From Paraburkholderia dioscoreae (GTDB taxonomy: Bacteria > Pseudomonadota > Gammaproteobacteria > Burkholderiales > Burkholderiaceae): a DNA stretch of 64,000 nucleotides. Numbering within the stretch: position 1 is the first letter of the stretch; every line of letters begins with the position of its first letter. A program made the translations under genes and the position numbers. The stretch is taken from assembly GCF_902459535.1 (NCBI RefSeq), contig NZ_LR699553.1, positions 1,860,001 through 1,924,000 of the forward strand, read 5' to 3'. Below the pieces are notes generated by a model that had not been told where the DNA came from, did no database searches, and saw nothing but the letters and a program-made list of their open reading frames with translations. This document shows positions 17,349 through 26,894 of the stretch, piece after piece.

Positions 17349-18499
17349 AAATCATTCACCTCGCCAATCACGCGAAATGCATCGGCAATGGCATCGTCAA
17401 CGTGATGGTCGACCTTGCCTGCCTGCAGGCGCGCGCCGGCCACGACGTGACGGTGGCTTCGGCCGGCGGCGGCTTTGAAGCCCTGCTGGCGCGGCACGGC
17501 GTGCGTCATGTGCTGCTGCCGCAGTCGCCTAGACCGTCCCGCGTGGTGGGCATGGTGGCGGCCTTCAGACGCCTCATCGCGCAATACGATCCCGACGTCG
17601 TGCACGCGCACATGATGACCGGCGCGTTGATCGCTCGCATGAGCGCGCTGCGGCGACGCTACGTGCTGATCACGACGGTGCACAACGAGTTTCAGCGCAG
17701 CGCGACGCTGATGGGCGTGGGCGACCACGTGGTGGCGGTCAGCGATGCGGTGGCCGTGGCAATGGCGCGGCGCGGCATTGCGCGGGAGCGTCTGAGCGTG
17801 GTGCGTAACGGCACGATCGGCACGCCGCGCCTCGCCGACACGCCGATGCCCGCGCAGCCGCAACTCGCGCATCCATGCGTCGTCACGGTGTCGGGCATGT
17901 ATGAACGCAAGGGCATCGGCGATCTGCTGTACGCCTTCGTTCTGCTGCACAAGCGCGTGCCGGACGCGGTGCTGTATCTCGTCGGTGACGGGCCGGACCG
18001 CGTTGCAATGGAGGAATTGGCGCAGCAGTTGGGTGTCGCCGCGCAAGTGCGCTTCGAAGGTTTTGTCGCGGACCCGCGCGCGTATCTCGCCCAGGCTGAC
18101 GTGTTCGTACTCGCTTCGCACTATGAAGCCGCCGGGCTCGTGCTGTGCGAAGCGCGTGAACTGGGGCGCGCGATCGTAGCGACGCGCGTGGGCGGCATTC
18201 CCGAGATGCTCGACGGCGGCGAAGCCGGCGTACTCGTGCCGGTGCAGGATCCCGCTGCGTTGGCGGAGGCGATCGGGCATCTCATGACCGCGCGCGACGC
18301 GCATGCGGCGCTGACCGCACGCGCGCCGCACAAGCTCGAAAAATTCAGCGTGCAGCAGGTGAGCGACGGCTATCTGTCGATCTACGAACGCACGTTGGCA
18401 AGTTGCCAGCCGCGCCGTTTTGCCAGCATCGCCACGCGCGGGATGACGGCATCGGGCAGGGTGGTGCCTGATAGCGTCACGCAATCGACCACGATCTGA
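17345..18499 (+). CDS. Family 4 glycosyltransferase (EPS locus)
   Basis: A 384-residue GT-B glycosyltransferase. The N-terminal domain starts MKIIHLANHAKCIGNG and includes DVVHAHMMTGALIAR; the C-terminal domain has LSVVRNGTIG, VVTVSGMYERKGIGDLL, LYLVGDGPDR and FVLASHYEAAGLVLCEARELG, in which the second Glu of the family motif is kept. The start overlaps the stop of the propeller-like protein (ATGA). It is the last gene of the plus-strand block and converges with the flippase gene. Confidence 0.92.
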   Translation: MKIIHLANHAKCIGNGIVNVMVDLACLQARAGHDVTVASAGGGFEALLARHGVRHVLLPQSPRPSRVVGMVAAFRRLIAQYDPDVVHAHMMTGALIARMSALRRRYVLITTVHNEFQRSATLMGVGDHVVAVSDAVAVAMARRGIARERLSVVRNGTIGTPRLADTPMPAQPQLAHPCVVTVSGMYERKGIGDLLYAFVLLHKRVPDAVLYLVGDGPDRVAMEELAQQLGVAAQVRFEGFVADPRAYLAQADVFVLASHYEAAGLVLCEARELGRAIVATRVGGIPEMLDGGEAGVLVPVQDPAALAEAIGHLMTARDAHAALTARAPHKLEKFSVQQVSDGYLSIYERTLASCQPRRFASIATRGMTASGRVVPDSVTQSTTI

Positions 18500-18501
18500 T
18501 A

Positions 18502-18528
18502 AAGCGGGCCGCGCACAGCGACCCGCTT
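18502..18528. terminator. Hairpin between convergent EPS genes
   Basis: AAGCGGG (18502-18508) pairs perfectly with CCCGCTT (18522-18528) across a 13-base loop, right after the stop of the GT4 gene and just before the end of the oppositely transcribed flippase gene. There is no strong T-run on either side, so termination is only suggested by position. Confidence 0.4.
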
Positions 18529-18548
18529 GAACCCGCCATTCTCCGGAT

Positions 18549-20009
18549 TTAACTGCTGGTGGACGGCGTAAAGCGTGCCCAGAGCTTGTAGACGACGCCG
18601 CGCAGTTCGCTCGACCCATGCAGCGACAGCCCGAGGTTCGCGAGCGCCAGCACCAGTGCCGCGGCGATCAGCGTCGGCAGCGCGCTGATCGAATCGGCGA
18701 GCACGACCGCAACCAGCAGGAACGCGAGGTGAGCCAGCATATTGCGCACGATGGTCCACACGTGCAGCCGCGCAAAAACCAGCAGCACGCCATAGTCGAA
18801 GAGCGTTTTCAGCGTGACGACGACACCCGCGCCCATGATCCCGAACCAGTGAATCCCGCACCATAGCGAGCCGGCGAACACCGGCAGTTCGAACCAGCTT
18901 ACCGTGGCGACGGCCGCCGGACTGGTCTGCGCCTGGATCAGAATGCCCAGAATCCCGCACTGGCCGCTCAGCCATACGCCGAGCACGAGCACGCTGGCGA
19001 CCGGCGCGGCGGCCGCGACTGTCGGTCCGAGCCAGAGCAGCAGGAAAGGCTTGAGCGCGAACAGCGCGACGATCACGCACGGCGTAAACGCGCCGTTGAG
19101 AAAGGCGAGAGCGCTATGCGCCAATGCGTCCGCATCCGCGCGGGAGACGGCCGACAGGCGCGGGAACAGCGTGCGCACCATCGCGATAGGCAGCAGATTC
19201 AGGCGCGTGATCAGGTTCTGCGGCGTCGCGTAGTACGTCACGTAGCGCGCGCCGAGCAGTGCGCCCACCAGCACGCGGTCGAGCGTCGACGCAATCATGT
19301 TGGCGCCGGAGAACATCAGCATCCACCGGCCATAACGGAACAGTTCGGCCATCACATGCCATTGCGGCATCCGCACGCGGCGAATTCCCAGCGCGCGAAA
19401 CGCGGCCGCGCCCAGCATCAGGCCGGCGACAAGACGCGCCACCACAGCCGCCGGAATCACCACCGCGAGCGAGGGCGAAAAGCAGAAGATCGCCGCTAAC
19501 GGCAGCAACTGGAACAGCGCCGTGCCGAGCGTCTGGTTGATGTTGAAGCTGGCGAAGCGTTCCACGCCATTGATGGCGCCGGCAAATACCCACGAGACGT
19601 TGGCGATCGGCACGGCCACGGCGATCCACGGCAGGCTCGCCATTACTTCGCGCTGGAAGGCGGGTTCGATCTTCACGCCGTGCGTGATATAGACGACCGT
19701 GCCGACATAAATGAGCAGGCCGCCGACGATGCCGGTGCCCAGATTCATGAACCACGCGCTCCAGAAGATGCGCTCGATCGAGTCGTCGTTGGCGGCGCGT
19801 GCTTTGGAGATCTGATTTTCCGTGGCGAGACTCGTGCCGAGATCCAGCACGCTGAAATAGCCGATCAAGGTCCACACCAGATTGATCACGCCGTATCGCT
19901 CGACGCCCATCAGGTGAATGTAGGCGGGCACGGTGACGAGGGAGATGAACGTTGGAGCGATCGCTCCGGCGAAATTGATGACGATGTTCCTGACGATACT
20001 TCTTTCCAT
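18549..20009 (-). CDS. Wzx-like polysaccharide flippase (MOP superfamily)
   Basis: A 486-residue integral membrane protein with about 12-14 hydrophobic segments spread over its length, starting MERSIVRNIVINFAGAIAPT. The pattern near the N-terminus (VPAYIHLMGVERYGVINLVW, then DLGTSLATENQISKARA) is typical of Wzx/RfbX polysaccharide exporters, and RYGRWMLMFSGANMI marks the second half of the transporter. It would flip lipid-linked repeat units to the periplasm for the Wzy-like polymerase. The start at 20009 is the first ATG giving the family's N-terminus; the longer frame upstream is not coding-like. It lies alone on the minus strand inside the locus. Confidence 0.9.
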   Translation of the reverse strand: MERSIVRNIVINFAGAIAPTFISLVTVPAYIHLMGVERYGVINLVWTLIGYFSVLDLGTSLATENQISKARAANDDSIERIFWSAWFMNLGTGIVGGLLIYVGTVVYITHGVKIEPAFQREVMASLPWIAVAVPIANVSWVFAGAINGVERFASFNINQTLGTALFQLLPLAAIFCFSPSLAVVIPAAVVARLVAGLMLGAAAFRALGIRRVRMPQWHVMAELFRYGRWMLMFSGANMIASTLDRVLVGALLGARYVTYYATPQNLITRLNLLPIAMVRTLFPRLSAVSRADADALAHSALAFLNGAFTPCVIVALFALKPFLLLWLGPTVAAAAPVASVLVLGVWLSGQCGILGILIQAQTSPAAVATVSWFELPVFAGSLWCGIHWFGIMGAGVVVTLKTLFDYGVLLVFARLHVWTIVRNMLAHLAFLLVAVVLADSISALPTLIAAALVLALANLGLSLHGSSELRGVVYKLWARFTPSTSS

Positions 20010-20342
20010 GGTGCGCGGTCCGGCGTCTGAATTCCTGCAATGGTGTGGTCCGTTCTGGCCGCTGTCGGTGCGTAGTCGCACCCTGCAGCACGCTTTACGC
20101 GACGGCGTCGGTCCGTCGCAGGTTTCGATATTGCCCTGGCCCCCAGCGCGTCTATGTGTGTGGCCGTACAGATACTTGCCATCGGGCAGGGTTAAATGCA
20201 AATCATCAGAAGGTAGTGCGCGCGGCGGCGGTTTGCCGCGCATTCATCAAACGGGGTTTGACAATGAAGCGTGCCGGATTCGAGCGCCGCTCGCGGGCCA
20301 GAATGCAAAGCGGCCTGAACGCGAACTGTTTGCGGAGCACAC
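20010..20342. other. Divergent intergenic region, flippase / GT2
   Basis: About 330 bases between two divergent EPS genes, expected to hold both promoters. No confident operator, repeat or small gene seen. Confidence 0.45.
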
Positions 20343-21335
20343 ATGGTTGATCGCACCGGCGACCAGCAGGGAAGCGGCGCGACCGAACTGGATGCGCGGC
20401 TGATCTCCATCTGCATTCCCACCTGCAACCGGCCCGCGCTGCTCGAACAGGCCATCGCGAGTTGTCTCGCGCAGACTTATGGCGAGTTCGAAATCGTGAT
20501 CGGCGACGATTCGACCGATGACAGCGCGCAGCAGGTGGTGGAGCGCTGCCGCTTGCACAGCGACCGGTCCATTCGTTACGAGCGCAATGTGCCGCGGCTC
20601 GGCCAGGCGTCCAATGTGAACCGGTTGTTCGCGCGCGCACACGGTGCCCGGCTCGTACTGCTGCACGACGACGATCTGCTCGAAGCGGATGCGTTGAGCC
20701 GTCTCGACGCTTGCTGGCAAGCCTGTCCAGAGTTGACAGCGGCATTCGGCAAGCAGCGCGTGATCGCCGACGACGGCACGCCGCGGCCCGACGCCAGCGA
20801 ACGCCTGAATCGCGATTACCGGCGTGTGCCAGGGCGTGCCGGAAGGCTGCCCGTGCCGGCGCTGGCCGGCATCGACCAGATGTTCCCGAACAACGGCTAT
20901 CTGGTGAATACCGTGGACGCGCGCCGCATCGCGTATCGGCCGGCCGCGGAAGTCGGCGAAGCGTGCGACTTCGATTTCGGGTTGCGGCTGAGCGTCGCGG
21001 CAACGGCGATCTGCTTCGTGGACGAGTTCGTGTCCGTATCGCGTGAAACGGCGCTGTCGATTTCGACGCATGCGCTGCCCGCCATGCACGCGTTTGCGCA
21101 GCTACGCGAGAGCCATGTGCCCGCCGCGGCGCAGGCCGCGCGCGAAGATGCCCTGCGCCGCGTGGCGCCGCGCGCGGCCTCGGCCTATGCGCGTGCGGGC
21201 GAGCCTGCCGCGGCCTGGCGTGTGCTGCTGTCGAGGCATTACCCGATGCGCGACAGACTGCGCGCACGTTTCCTCTATCACGTGCTGCTTGCCGCGCGCT
21301 CGACGTTCGCGCTGCGCGCGCCGCACGGCAATTGA
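20343..21335 (+). CDS. Family 2 glycosyltransferase (EPS locus)
   Basis: A 330-residue GT-A glycosyltransferase. LISICIPTCNRPALLEQAI and EIVIGDDSTDDSA form the nucleotide-binding half, and LLHDDDLLEADAL holds the metal-binding acidic triad. No membrane segment. GGAG lies shortly before the ATG. It starts a plus-strand group of GT2, tandem hydrolase, methyltransferase and ManC, and would transfer one sugar of the repeat unit on the cytoplasmic side. Confidence 0.92.
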   Translation: MVDRTGDQQGSGATELDARLISICIPTCNRPALLEQAIASCLAQTYGEFEIVIGDDSTDDSAQQVVERCRLHSDRSIRYERNVPRLGQASNVNRLFARAHGARLVLLHDDDLLEADALSRLDACWQACPELTAAFGKQRVIADDGTPRPDASERLNRDYRRVPGRAGRLPVPALAGIDQMFPNNGYLVNTVDARRIAYRPAAEVGEACDFDFGLRLSVAATAICFVDEFVSVSRETALSISTHALPAMHAFAQLRESHVPAAAQAAREDALRRVAPRAASAYARAGEPAAAWRVLLSRHYPMRDRLRARFLYHVLLAARSTFALRAPHGN

Positions 21336-21477
21336 TGGCGCTGCCCGCTGCTGATCACCCGCGCCACGGTCGTTGGCCGATATATCGGACTCCGAGTCAA
21401 TGTGGCGGGACGTACAGACCAATCATGCGATGGCTGATGTAATGCGTTGAAAGGGAGAACCTCGTGAGGAGCATAGC

Positions 21478-23382
21478 GTGAGGCCTGTAGTGTTCGGCGG
21501 CCAGTTCGGCTGGTTGCATCCGGCGAGCGGGGCGGACGGCGTGGTGTTGTGCTACCCGTTCGGCTACGACGCGCTATGCACTTATCGCGGCATGCGCAGG
21601 CTGGCCGAGCGGCTCGCCGCGCGCGGCATGCCCGTGCTGCGTTTCGACTATCCGGGCACGGGCGATTCGGCGGGCGAGGCGAACGAACCCGGCCGCTGGC
21701 GCGCATGGATCGACAGCATCAGGCAAGCCGTGGCGTTGCTGCGCGAGACCGCCGGTGTCGAACGCGTGACGCTGTGCGGCATGCGGCTCGGCGGCACGCT
21801 CGCCGCGCTGGCCGCTCAGGAGCTTGGCGGCGTGGACGGCCTCGTGCTGCTCGCGCCCGTTCTGTCGGGCAAGAACTATCAGCGCGAGTTGCGTGCGCAT
21901 TATCGTCAATGGCTGTCGATTCCGGCTGCGATGGATTGCCTGGCCGAACCCGATACCGACGCTTTTGTGGAGGCATACGGCTTTCGTCTCTATCGGGACA
22001 CCCTGGAGAGTTTGCGCGCCGTCGATCTGAAACGCGATGCACAGCGGCCGGCCGGCCGCGTTCTCATACTCGATTCGCTCGATCCCATGCGGATCGACGC
22101 GCTGGCTGCGCATTATCGCGAGCAAGGTATCGACGTCGACCGGCAGTCGTTCGACGAGTACAGCAAGTTCATGATGGAGTCGCTCGACAGCGAGATTCCG
22201 CAGGCGGCATTCCAGTCCATGGAAAACTGGCTGGCGGACGGCGTGGCCCGTGCGAGTGCATCCGGGCGCGCGAGCAAGATCGGCGATACCAATGCTAATG
22301 ACCAACATGCCGCTGATCACGAGACGGCCCACGTGGTCGAGCCCGGTGTGATCGAAACGCCGGTATGGCTCGACGGCGGCAGGCTGTTCGGCATCTATTG
22401 CCGGCCCGAAGCACGCGGCGCGGCCGCCGCGCCGGCCGCGCTGTTGCTGAATACAGGCGCCGTGTCGCGAATCGGCAATGCGCGGCTCGGCGTGCGCTTC
22501 GCGAGGCGTCTCGCGCAACAGGGCATTGCCTCGTTGCGGGTCGATCTCGGCGGTCTGGGCGACAGCATGCCGTCGCTCGACGCATTGAGCCTCGACGCGC
22601 TCTACGCGCAGTCGGGCGTCGACGACGCCGCCTGCGCCGCGCGCTTTCTGACGGCGCAAGGCCATCGCGGCGCGGTATTGCTCGGCATCTGCGCAGGCGC
22701 CTATGTCGGCCTGCATGCCGCGGCGCGCGAGCCGGCGGTGCTCGGCGCGGTGCTGGTGAATCTGCAGAAGTTCGTCTGGCAGAACATCTGCGATGAGCAC
22801 GGCAAGCCGACCGTCGCGGTAGCCGCGTTTGGTTCGACGCGCAGCTATCTGCGCTCGATGTGCCAGCCGGGCAAATGGCTGCGCGTGCTGAAGGGACAGT
22901 CGGGCGGCTGGCCGGTTGCGCGCGAACTCGCGGGCCGCTTCGCGGCGCGCTTCGCTCTCGCGTTTGCCGACCGGCTCGAACGTGTTTGCGGCATCGAGAT
23001 CGCTGCGCAGGAAGAGCGCAGGCTGATAGCCGCAGTGGATGCACAAGGTGTCGAGACACGGCTTCTCTATGGCGTCCTCGATGAAGGCGTCGAAGAACTG
23101 GAACGCCATTTCGGTGTACGTGGCGCGCGATTGCAGCGCTTCAGGCATGTTCGCGCGGCGTTTTGCGTGCACACCGATCACGCAATCCTGTCGTCCAGCG
23201 CGCAGGAAAATGTGATGTCGTATTTCGAGCAGTTTTATCGCGGCAGCTTTAGCGAGCGCCACGTGGCCGATACCGTAGCCTCCCGCGAGCCGTCCACGCA
23301 GCGCGCCGGCTGGCGGCGCGCCCGGGCCACGCAATGGCTTGTAAAGCGTGCGCGCGCGTTTCGTCTATTCGGGGAAGCGTAA
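21478..23382 (+). CDS. Tandem alpha/beta hydrolase-like protein with altered nucleophile elbows
   Basis: A 634-residue protein made of two alpha/beta-hydrolase-like halves. The first (about 1-255) has VLRFDYPGTGDSAG and the elbow LCGMRLGGT, where the catalytic Ser of G-x-S-x-G is Arg103. The second (about 290-600) has RVDLGGLGDS and the elbow GICAGAY, with Cys405 in place of Ser. The sequence style recalls the hydrolases that accompany exosortase and EPS loci. A GTG start at 21478 with GAGGAG upstream was chosen. A role in acyl-group handling on the polysaccharide is possible; the first half may be non-catalytic. No signal peptide. Confidence 0.82.
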   Translation: MRPVVFGGQFGWLHPASGADGVVLCYPFGYDALCTYRGMRRLAERLAARGMPVLRFDYPGTGDSAGEANEPGRWRAWIDSIRQAVALLRETAGVERVTLCGMRLGGTLAALAAQELGGVDGLVLLAPVLSGKNYQRELRAHYRQWLSIPAAMDCLAEPDTDAFVEAYGFRLYRDTLESLRAVDLKRDAQRPAGRVLILDSLDPMRIDALAAHYREQGIDVDRQSFDEYSKFMMESLDSEIPQAAFQSMENWLADGVARASASGRASKIGDTNANDQHAADHETAHVVEPGVIETPVWLDGGRLFGIYCRPEARGAAAAPAALLLNTGAVSRIGNARLGVRFARRLAQQGIASLRVDLGGLGDSMPSLDALSLDALYAQSGVDDAACAARFLTAQGHRGAVLLGICAGAYVGLHAAAREPAVLGAVLVNLQKFVWQNICDEHGKPTVAVAAFGSTRSYLRSMCQPGKWLRVLKGQSGGWPVARELAGRFAARFALAFADRLERVCGIEIAAQEERRLIAAVDAQGVETRLLYGVLDEGVEELERHFGVRGARLQRFRHVRAAFCVHTDHAILSSSAQENVMSYFEQFYRGSFSERHVADTVASREPSTQRAGWRRARATQWLVKRARAFRLFGEA

Positions 23383-23431
23383 TGAATGCGCAAGGATTGT
23401 CCGGCGCACCTACGCTTGAAGGGAGCGCGCC

Positions 23432-24265
23432 ATGAACAGTCCTTCCGAGTTGGACCGCATCAACCAGGTTGCATGGAATTCGCCCGACGCCGCGCGCGTT
23501 TTCACGCTCGACAAGACCTATTCCGATCCCGGCGAGCAGGCGGCGTTCGATTGGCTCGCGCCGCGTTGCGCGGGCGAGCCGCTGCTCGATATCGGCGTCG
23601 GCACCGGCCGCACCATTCCGCTGATGACGGCGATCTCGAACGACTACACCGGCGTCGACTACACGCTGAAGCTGCTCGATCTAGCGAAGGCGCGCTATCC
23701 GGAACGCGACCTTCGGCATATGGATGCGCGGGACATGTCCGCGTTGCCGTCGGGCCATTTCGGACTCGCGGAATTCAGCTGGAACGGCATCGACTGCGTG
23801 GACTACGACGATCGCGTGAGGATTCTCGAGGAGATGTATCGCGTGGTGCGGCCCGGCGGATACGTGCTGTTTTCGTCGCACAACCGCGGCGGCCCCGGCT
23901 ACCGCGAAAACATCTGGCAACTGCTGCCGCGATTCACGTTCAATCCGCTCAGATTGGGCTGGCGCACGCTGCATTCGGTGCGACGCTTTCAGCTAGGTAC
24001 GCTGAACTATCTGCGCAACGTGAAGCTGAACCATGACTACGGCCGCTACGCGATCAAGACCGCGGCGGCTCACAACTTCGGCATTGTGATCATCTACACG
24101 ACACTGGGTGAGCAGCGCCGGCAGCTCGCGCAGGTGGGCTTGCAAAGCGACGCCGTGTTCGGCAGTTGCGCAGGCGATCGCATTGCCGACGACGTGGAGG
24201 AGAGCAACGCGTGGTGGTTTCACTTCATCGCGCACAAACCGCTGGCCGCTTACCGTTTCGATTGA
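23432..24265 (+). CDS. Class I SAM-dependent methyltransferase
   Basis: A 277-residue Rossmann-fold methyltransferase. Motif I is LLDIGVGTGR (51-60), the acidic residue of motif II follows in YTGVDYT, and post-motif features are RHMDARDMSALPSG and VVRPGGYVLFSSHNR. AAGGGAG precedes the ATG. Its place between the tandem hydrolase and manC suggests it methylates a sugar or a precursor of the polysaccharide, but the acceptor cannot be inferred from the sequence. Confidence 0.9.
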   Translation: MNSPSELDRINQVAWNSPDAARVFTLDKTYSDPGEQAAFDWLAPRCAGEPLLDIGVGTGRTIPLMTAISNDYTGVDYTLKLLDLAKARYPERDLRHMDARDMSALPSGHFGLAEFSWNGIDCVDYDDRVRILEEMYRVVRPGGYVLFSSHNRGGPGYRENIWQLLPRFTFNPLRLGWRTLHSVRRFQLGTLNYLRNVKLNHDYGRYAIKTAAAHNFGIVIIYTTLGEQRRQLAQVGLQSDAVFGSCAGDRIADDVEESNAWWFHFIAHKPLAAYRFD

Positions 24266-24388
24266 CGGGCGCTGAAACGAAGAAGAAGCAAAGATGAAGC
24301 AAAGAAAGACACGGCATCGCCCGCAGCGCGCGGACGACTCCCTGCAACAAAGAACCGCGCCAGTTTGACCATACACGGGGAATCGCAA

Positions 24389-25981
24389 ATGAATCGCATC
24401 GTAGAACCAGGCAATCCGCTCGCGGCGACCGCGAGCGTTACCGGAACGGCCACGCGTTTGTCCGTGCAGCCGGTGATACTCGCAGGCGGCTCGGGGACGC
24501 GATTGTGGCCGCTGTCGCGCGAACGCAATCCGAAGCAGCTGATCGGCCTGATGGGCGACGAGTCGCTGCTCGAAAGGACCCTGCGCCGGCTCGACGCGTC
24601 GTTCGCCGCGGTGGAGCACGAAACGCCGGCAGCCGGCACGCGCCTTATCGCGGCGCCGCTGGTGGTCTGCTGCGAGGACTTGCGGCTGCAAACGCTCGAA
24701 CGTCTGCAACGCCTGGAGAGGCCGGGCCGGCCGGTGCGCATGGTGCTCGAACCGGTGCCGCGCAACACCGCGCCCGCGCTGACGGTGGCGGCGCTGGCGG
24801 CGCGCGCGGCGGCTGTCGAGGGCGACGATCCGGTCATCGTGGCGCTGCCGGCGGATCACCTGATCGGCGATCACGTTGCGTTCGGCAAGGCGCTCGCCGA
24901 GGCGCTCGAACACGCGGCGGCGGGCGCGATCGTCACGCTCGGCGTGCCGCCGAAGCGCGCGGAGACCGGCTACGGCTATATCCGCACGGGTACGGCGCTC
25001 GGCACGCGAGGCGCGCGCGTCATCGAGCGGTTCGTCGAGAAGCCCGATCCGGAACTCGCGGAGCGCTACGTCGCGTCCGGGGATTACTGGTGGAATAGCG
25101 GCATGTTCGTGGTGCGCGCTTCCGTGTGGCTCGCGGCGATCGAGTTGTGCCAGCCGGCGATCGCCGCAGCCTGCGCGGACGCGTTCGAGCAGGCCACGGT
25201 GGACGGCGACGGCGCCCTGCATCTCGCGCGCAAGGCGTTCGCCCTGTGCCCGTCCGATTCGATCGACTACGCGGTGATGGAGCGTGTGGCCACCGACGCA
25301 CGGCTGGTCGGCGTGGCCGTCCCGCTCGTCGCGGGTTGGTCGGACGTGGGTGCGTGGGATTCGGTGTGGGAAGCGTCCGCGAAAGACGCCGACGGCAATG
25401 TCGCGCGCGGCCGTGTGATGTTCGCCGGCTCGACCGACAGCTTCGCGCATTCGGAGGGCCGGCTCGTCGCCTGTGTCGGCGTGAGCGGCGTGATGGTGGT
25501 CGAAACCGCGGACGCGGTTCTCGTCGTCGCGAAAGACCGCGTGCAGGACGTCAAGGCGGTGGTCAGCCGTCTCAAGCTGGAGCACGGCGCGGAAGCACAG
25601 GAGCATCGCAAGGTCGGCCGGCCGTGGGGTTATTACGACTCGCTCGAACGCGGCGCGCGCTTTCAGGTGAAGCGCATCGTCGTCAAGCCGGGCGGCCGTC
25701 TTTCGCTGCAGATGCATCATCACCGCGCCGAACACTGGATCGTGGTGCGCGGCACGGCGCGCGTCACGCGCGGCGAGGAATGCTTCTTTCTCACGGAGAA
25801 TCAGTCCACTTACATTCCGCTGGGCGTTACGCACCGGCTGGAGAATCCGGGCAAGACTTCGCTCGAAATGATCGAGGTGCAATCGGGCGGCTACCTCGGC
25901 GAAGACGACATCGTGCGTTTCGACGACCAGTACGGTCGCGATCAGGAGAGCGGCCATGCAGGCAAGGGTACGTCACGCTGA
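24389..25981 (+). CDS. manC: Mannose-1-phosphate guanylyltransferase / mannose-6-phosphate isomerase
   Basis: A 530-residue bifunctional type II enzyme making GDP-mannose: it converts mannose-1-phosphate with GTP and isomerises fructose-6-phosphate to mannose-6-phosphate. The guanylyltransferase signature LAGGSGTRLWPLSR (31-44) with NPKQL, and the FVEKPD motif, are intact. The C-terminal cupin isomerase domain has RPWGYYDSL, SLQMHHHRAEHWIVV and YIPLGVTHRLENPG. The ATG at 24389 with GGGGAA before it is preferred to an upstream TTG. The gene overlaps the next one by 26 bases. It supplies the nucleotide sugar for the locus. Confidence 0.95.
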   Translation: MNRIVEPGNPLAATASVTGTATRLSVQPVILAGGSGTRLWPLSRERNPKQLIGLMGDESLLERTLRRLDASFAAVEHETPAAGTRLIAAPLVVCCEDLRLQTLERLQRLERPGRPVRMVLEPVPRNTAPALTVAALAARAAAVEGDDPVIVALPADHLIGDHVAFGKALAEALEHAAAGAIVTLGVPPKRAETGYGYIRTGTALGTRGARVIERFVEKPDPELAERYVASGDYWWNSGMFVVRASVWLAAIELCQPAIAAACADAFEQATVDGDGALHLARKAFALCPSDSIDYAVMERVATDARLVGVAVPLVAGWSDVGAWDSVWEASAKDADGNVARGRVMFAGSTDSFAHSEGRLVACVGVSGVMVVETADAVLVVAKDRVQDVKAVVSRLKLEHGAEAQEHRKVGRPWGYYDSLERGARFQVKRIVVKPGGRLSLQMHHHRAEHWIVVRGTARVTRGEECFFLTENQSTYIPLGVTHRLENPGKTSLEMIEVQSGGYLGEDDIVRFDDQYGRDQESGHAGKGTSR

Positions 25982-26549
25982 AGCACCGCAGCCCGCGCAG
26001 GCGGCGGCTTTCGACGAGCGGCGCTTCCGTCATGCGCTGGGGCGCTTCGCGACCGGCGTCGTGGTGATCTCGACGGGCAGCGGCGACGGTTTGCATGCGA
26101 TGACGGCGAACGCCTTCATGTCGGGCTCGCTCAATCCGCCGCTGATCGTCGTCTCGGTTGGACACCGCGCGCGCATGCACGAGCGCCTGATGGACAGCGC
26201 GCTGTTCGGCGTGAGCGTGTTGTCCGAGGCGCAGGAGCCGCATAGCCGCCACTTCGCCGGCGAGCCGCAAGGATGGCTCGCGCCGCGCTTCGCGGCGGTC
26301 GAGGGGCTGCCGGACGTGGTGCTCCTCGAGCACGCGGCGGCGCGTTTCGCGGCGCGCGTGGTGGACCGGCATCCGTGCGGCGACCATACGTTGTTCGTCG
26401 GCGAGGTGCTGGTGTTCTCGCTCGATGAGCACGCGCCGCTGATTTTCTTCGGCGGCCGCTATGGCTCGGTTGCGGCGCGGGGTGCAACGCAGGGGTCAAC
26501 GCAGGCGTCGACCCAGGACTCGCCGTCACTCGCGGCCCGCCCGTGCTGA
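25956..26549 (+). CDS. Flavin reductase-like (RutF/HpaC type) protein
   Basis: A 197-residue split-barrel flavoprotein that would reduce FMN or FAD with NAD(P)H. Characteristic are FRHALGRFATGVVVIST, MTANAFMSGSLNPPLIVVSVG, SVLSEAQEPHSRHFAG and the C-terminal GDHTLFVGEVLVF. The C-terminal tail has a short Thr/Gln/Ala/Ser repeat (QGSTQASTQDS). The start overlaps the end of manC by 26 bases in another frame, so the two are transcribed together. A partner monooxygenase is not obvious in the locus; the acyl-CoA dehydrogenase-like protein lies on another operon. Confidence 0.87.
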   Translation: MQARVRHAEAPQPAQAAAFDERRFRHALGRFATGVVVISTGSGDGLHAMTANAFMSGSLNPPLIVVSVGHRARMHERLMDSALFGVSVLSEAQEPHSRHFAGEPQGWLAPRFAAVEGLPDVVLLEHAAARFAARVVDRHPCGDHTLFVGEVLVFSLDEHAPLIFFGGRYGSVAARGATQGSTQASTQDSPSLAARPC

Positions 26550-26894
26550 TGCGAACCGATACGCACGCCGGCCGTCGTTTTGCGCCAGTCGATATCCGCC
26601 TCGCGTGTTGCAGATCAGACAATTCGCGTTGCAACGTGCGTCTTCGCACTATGCAAATTTCTCCGCACAGGCACGCTTGAGACGCAAGCTTATGGCCCGT
26701 CAGAATATGCGGCGTTACACGGAAGAAACAATTCTTCAGAGGGATAACCCTCTCGGGAAGTGTCCCAACTGGCGCAAGCGTTTTGAAGCTAGCAACGTAT
26801 CGTAGAAGAACAAAGTCACACTCATAAAACGACACACAAGGGCCGCTCGATCAACAGGCTACGCGGGGGCAAACACCGCTTCGGGGAGAGTGTC
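26550..26894. other. Intergenic region upstream of GntR-type regulator
   Basis: About 345 bases with a locally more A/T-rich sequence near 26590-26830, probably the promoter of the downstream regulator. A perfect inverted repeat at 26738-26753 is listed separately. No gene seen. Confidence 0.45.
26738..26753. promoter_or_regulatory. Perfect 6+4+6 inverted repeat, possible operator
   Basis: AGAGGG-ATAA-CCCTCT is a perfect palindrome about 140 bases before the GntR-family gene. It has no T-run after it, so an operator is more likely than a terminator. The binding protein is unknown. Confidence 0.3.

Noticed and set aside
21574..23334. Minus-strand frame opposite the tandem hydrolase
   Set aside because: Antisense shadow of a gene with clear domain motifs.
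23993..25957. Minus-strand frame of over 600 codons opposite manC
   Set aside because: Antisense shadow; manC motifs are unambiguous on the plus strand.
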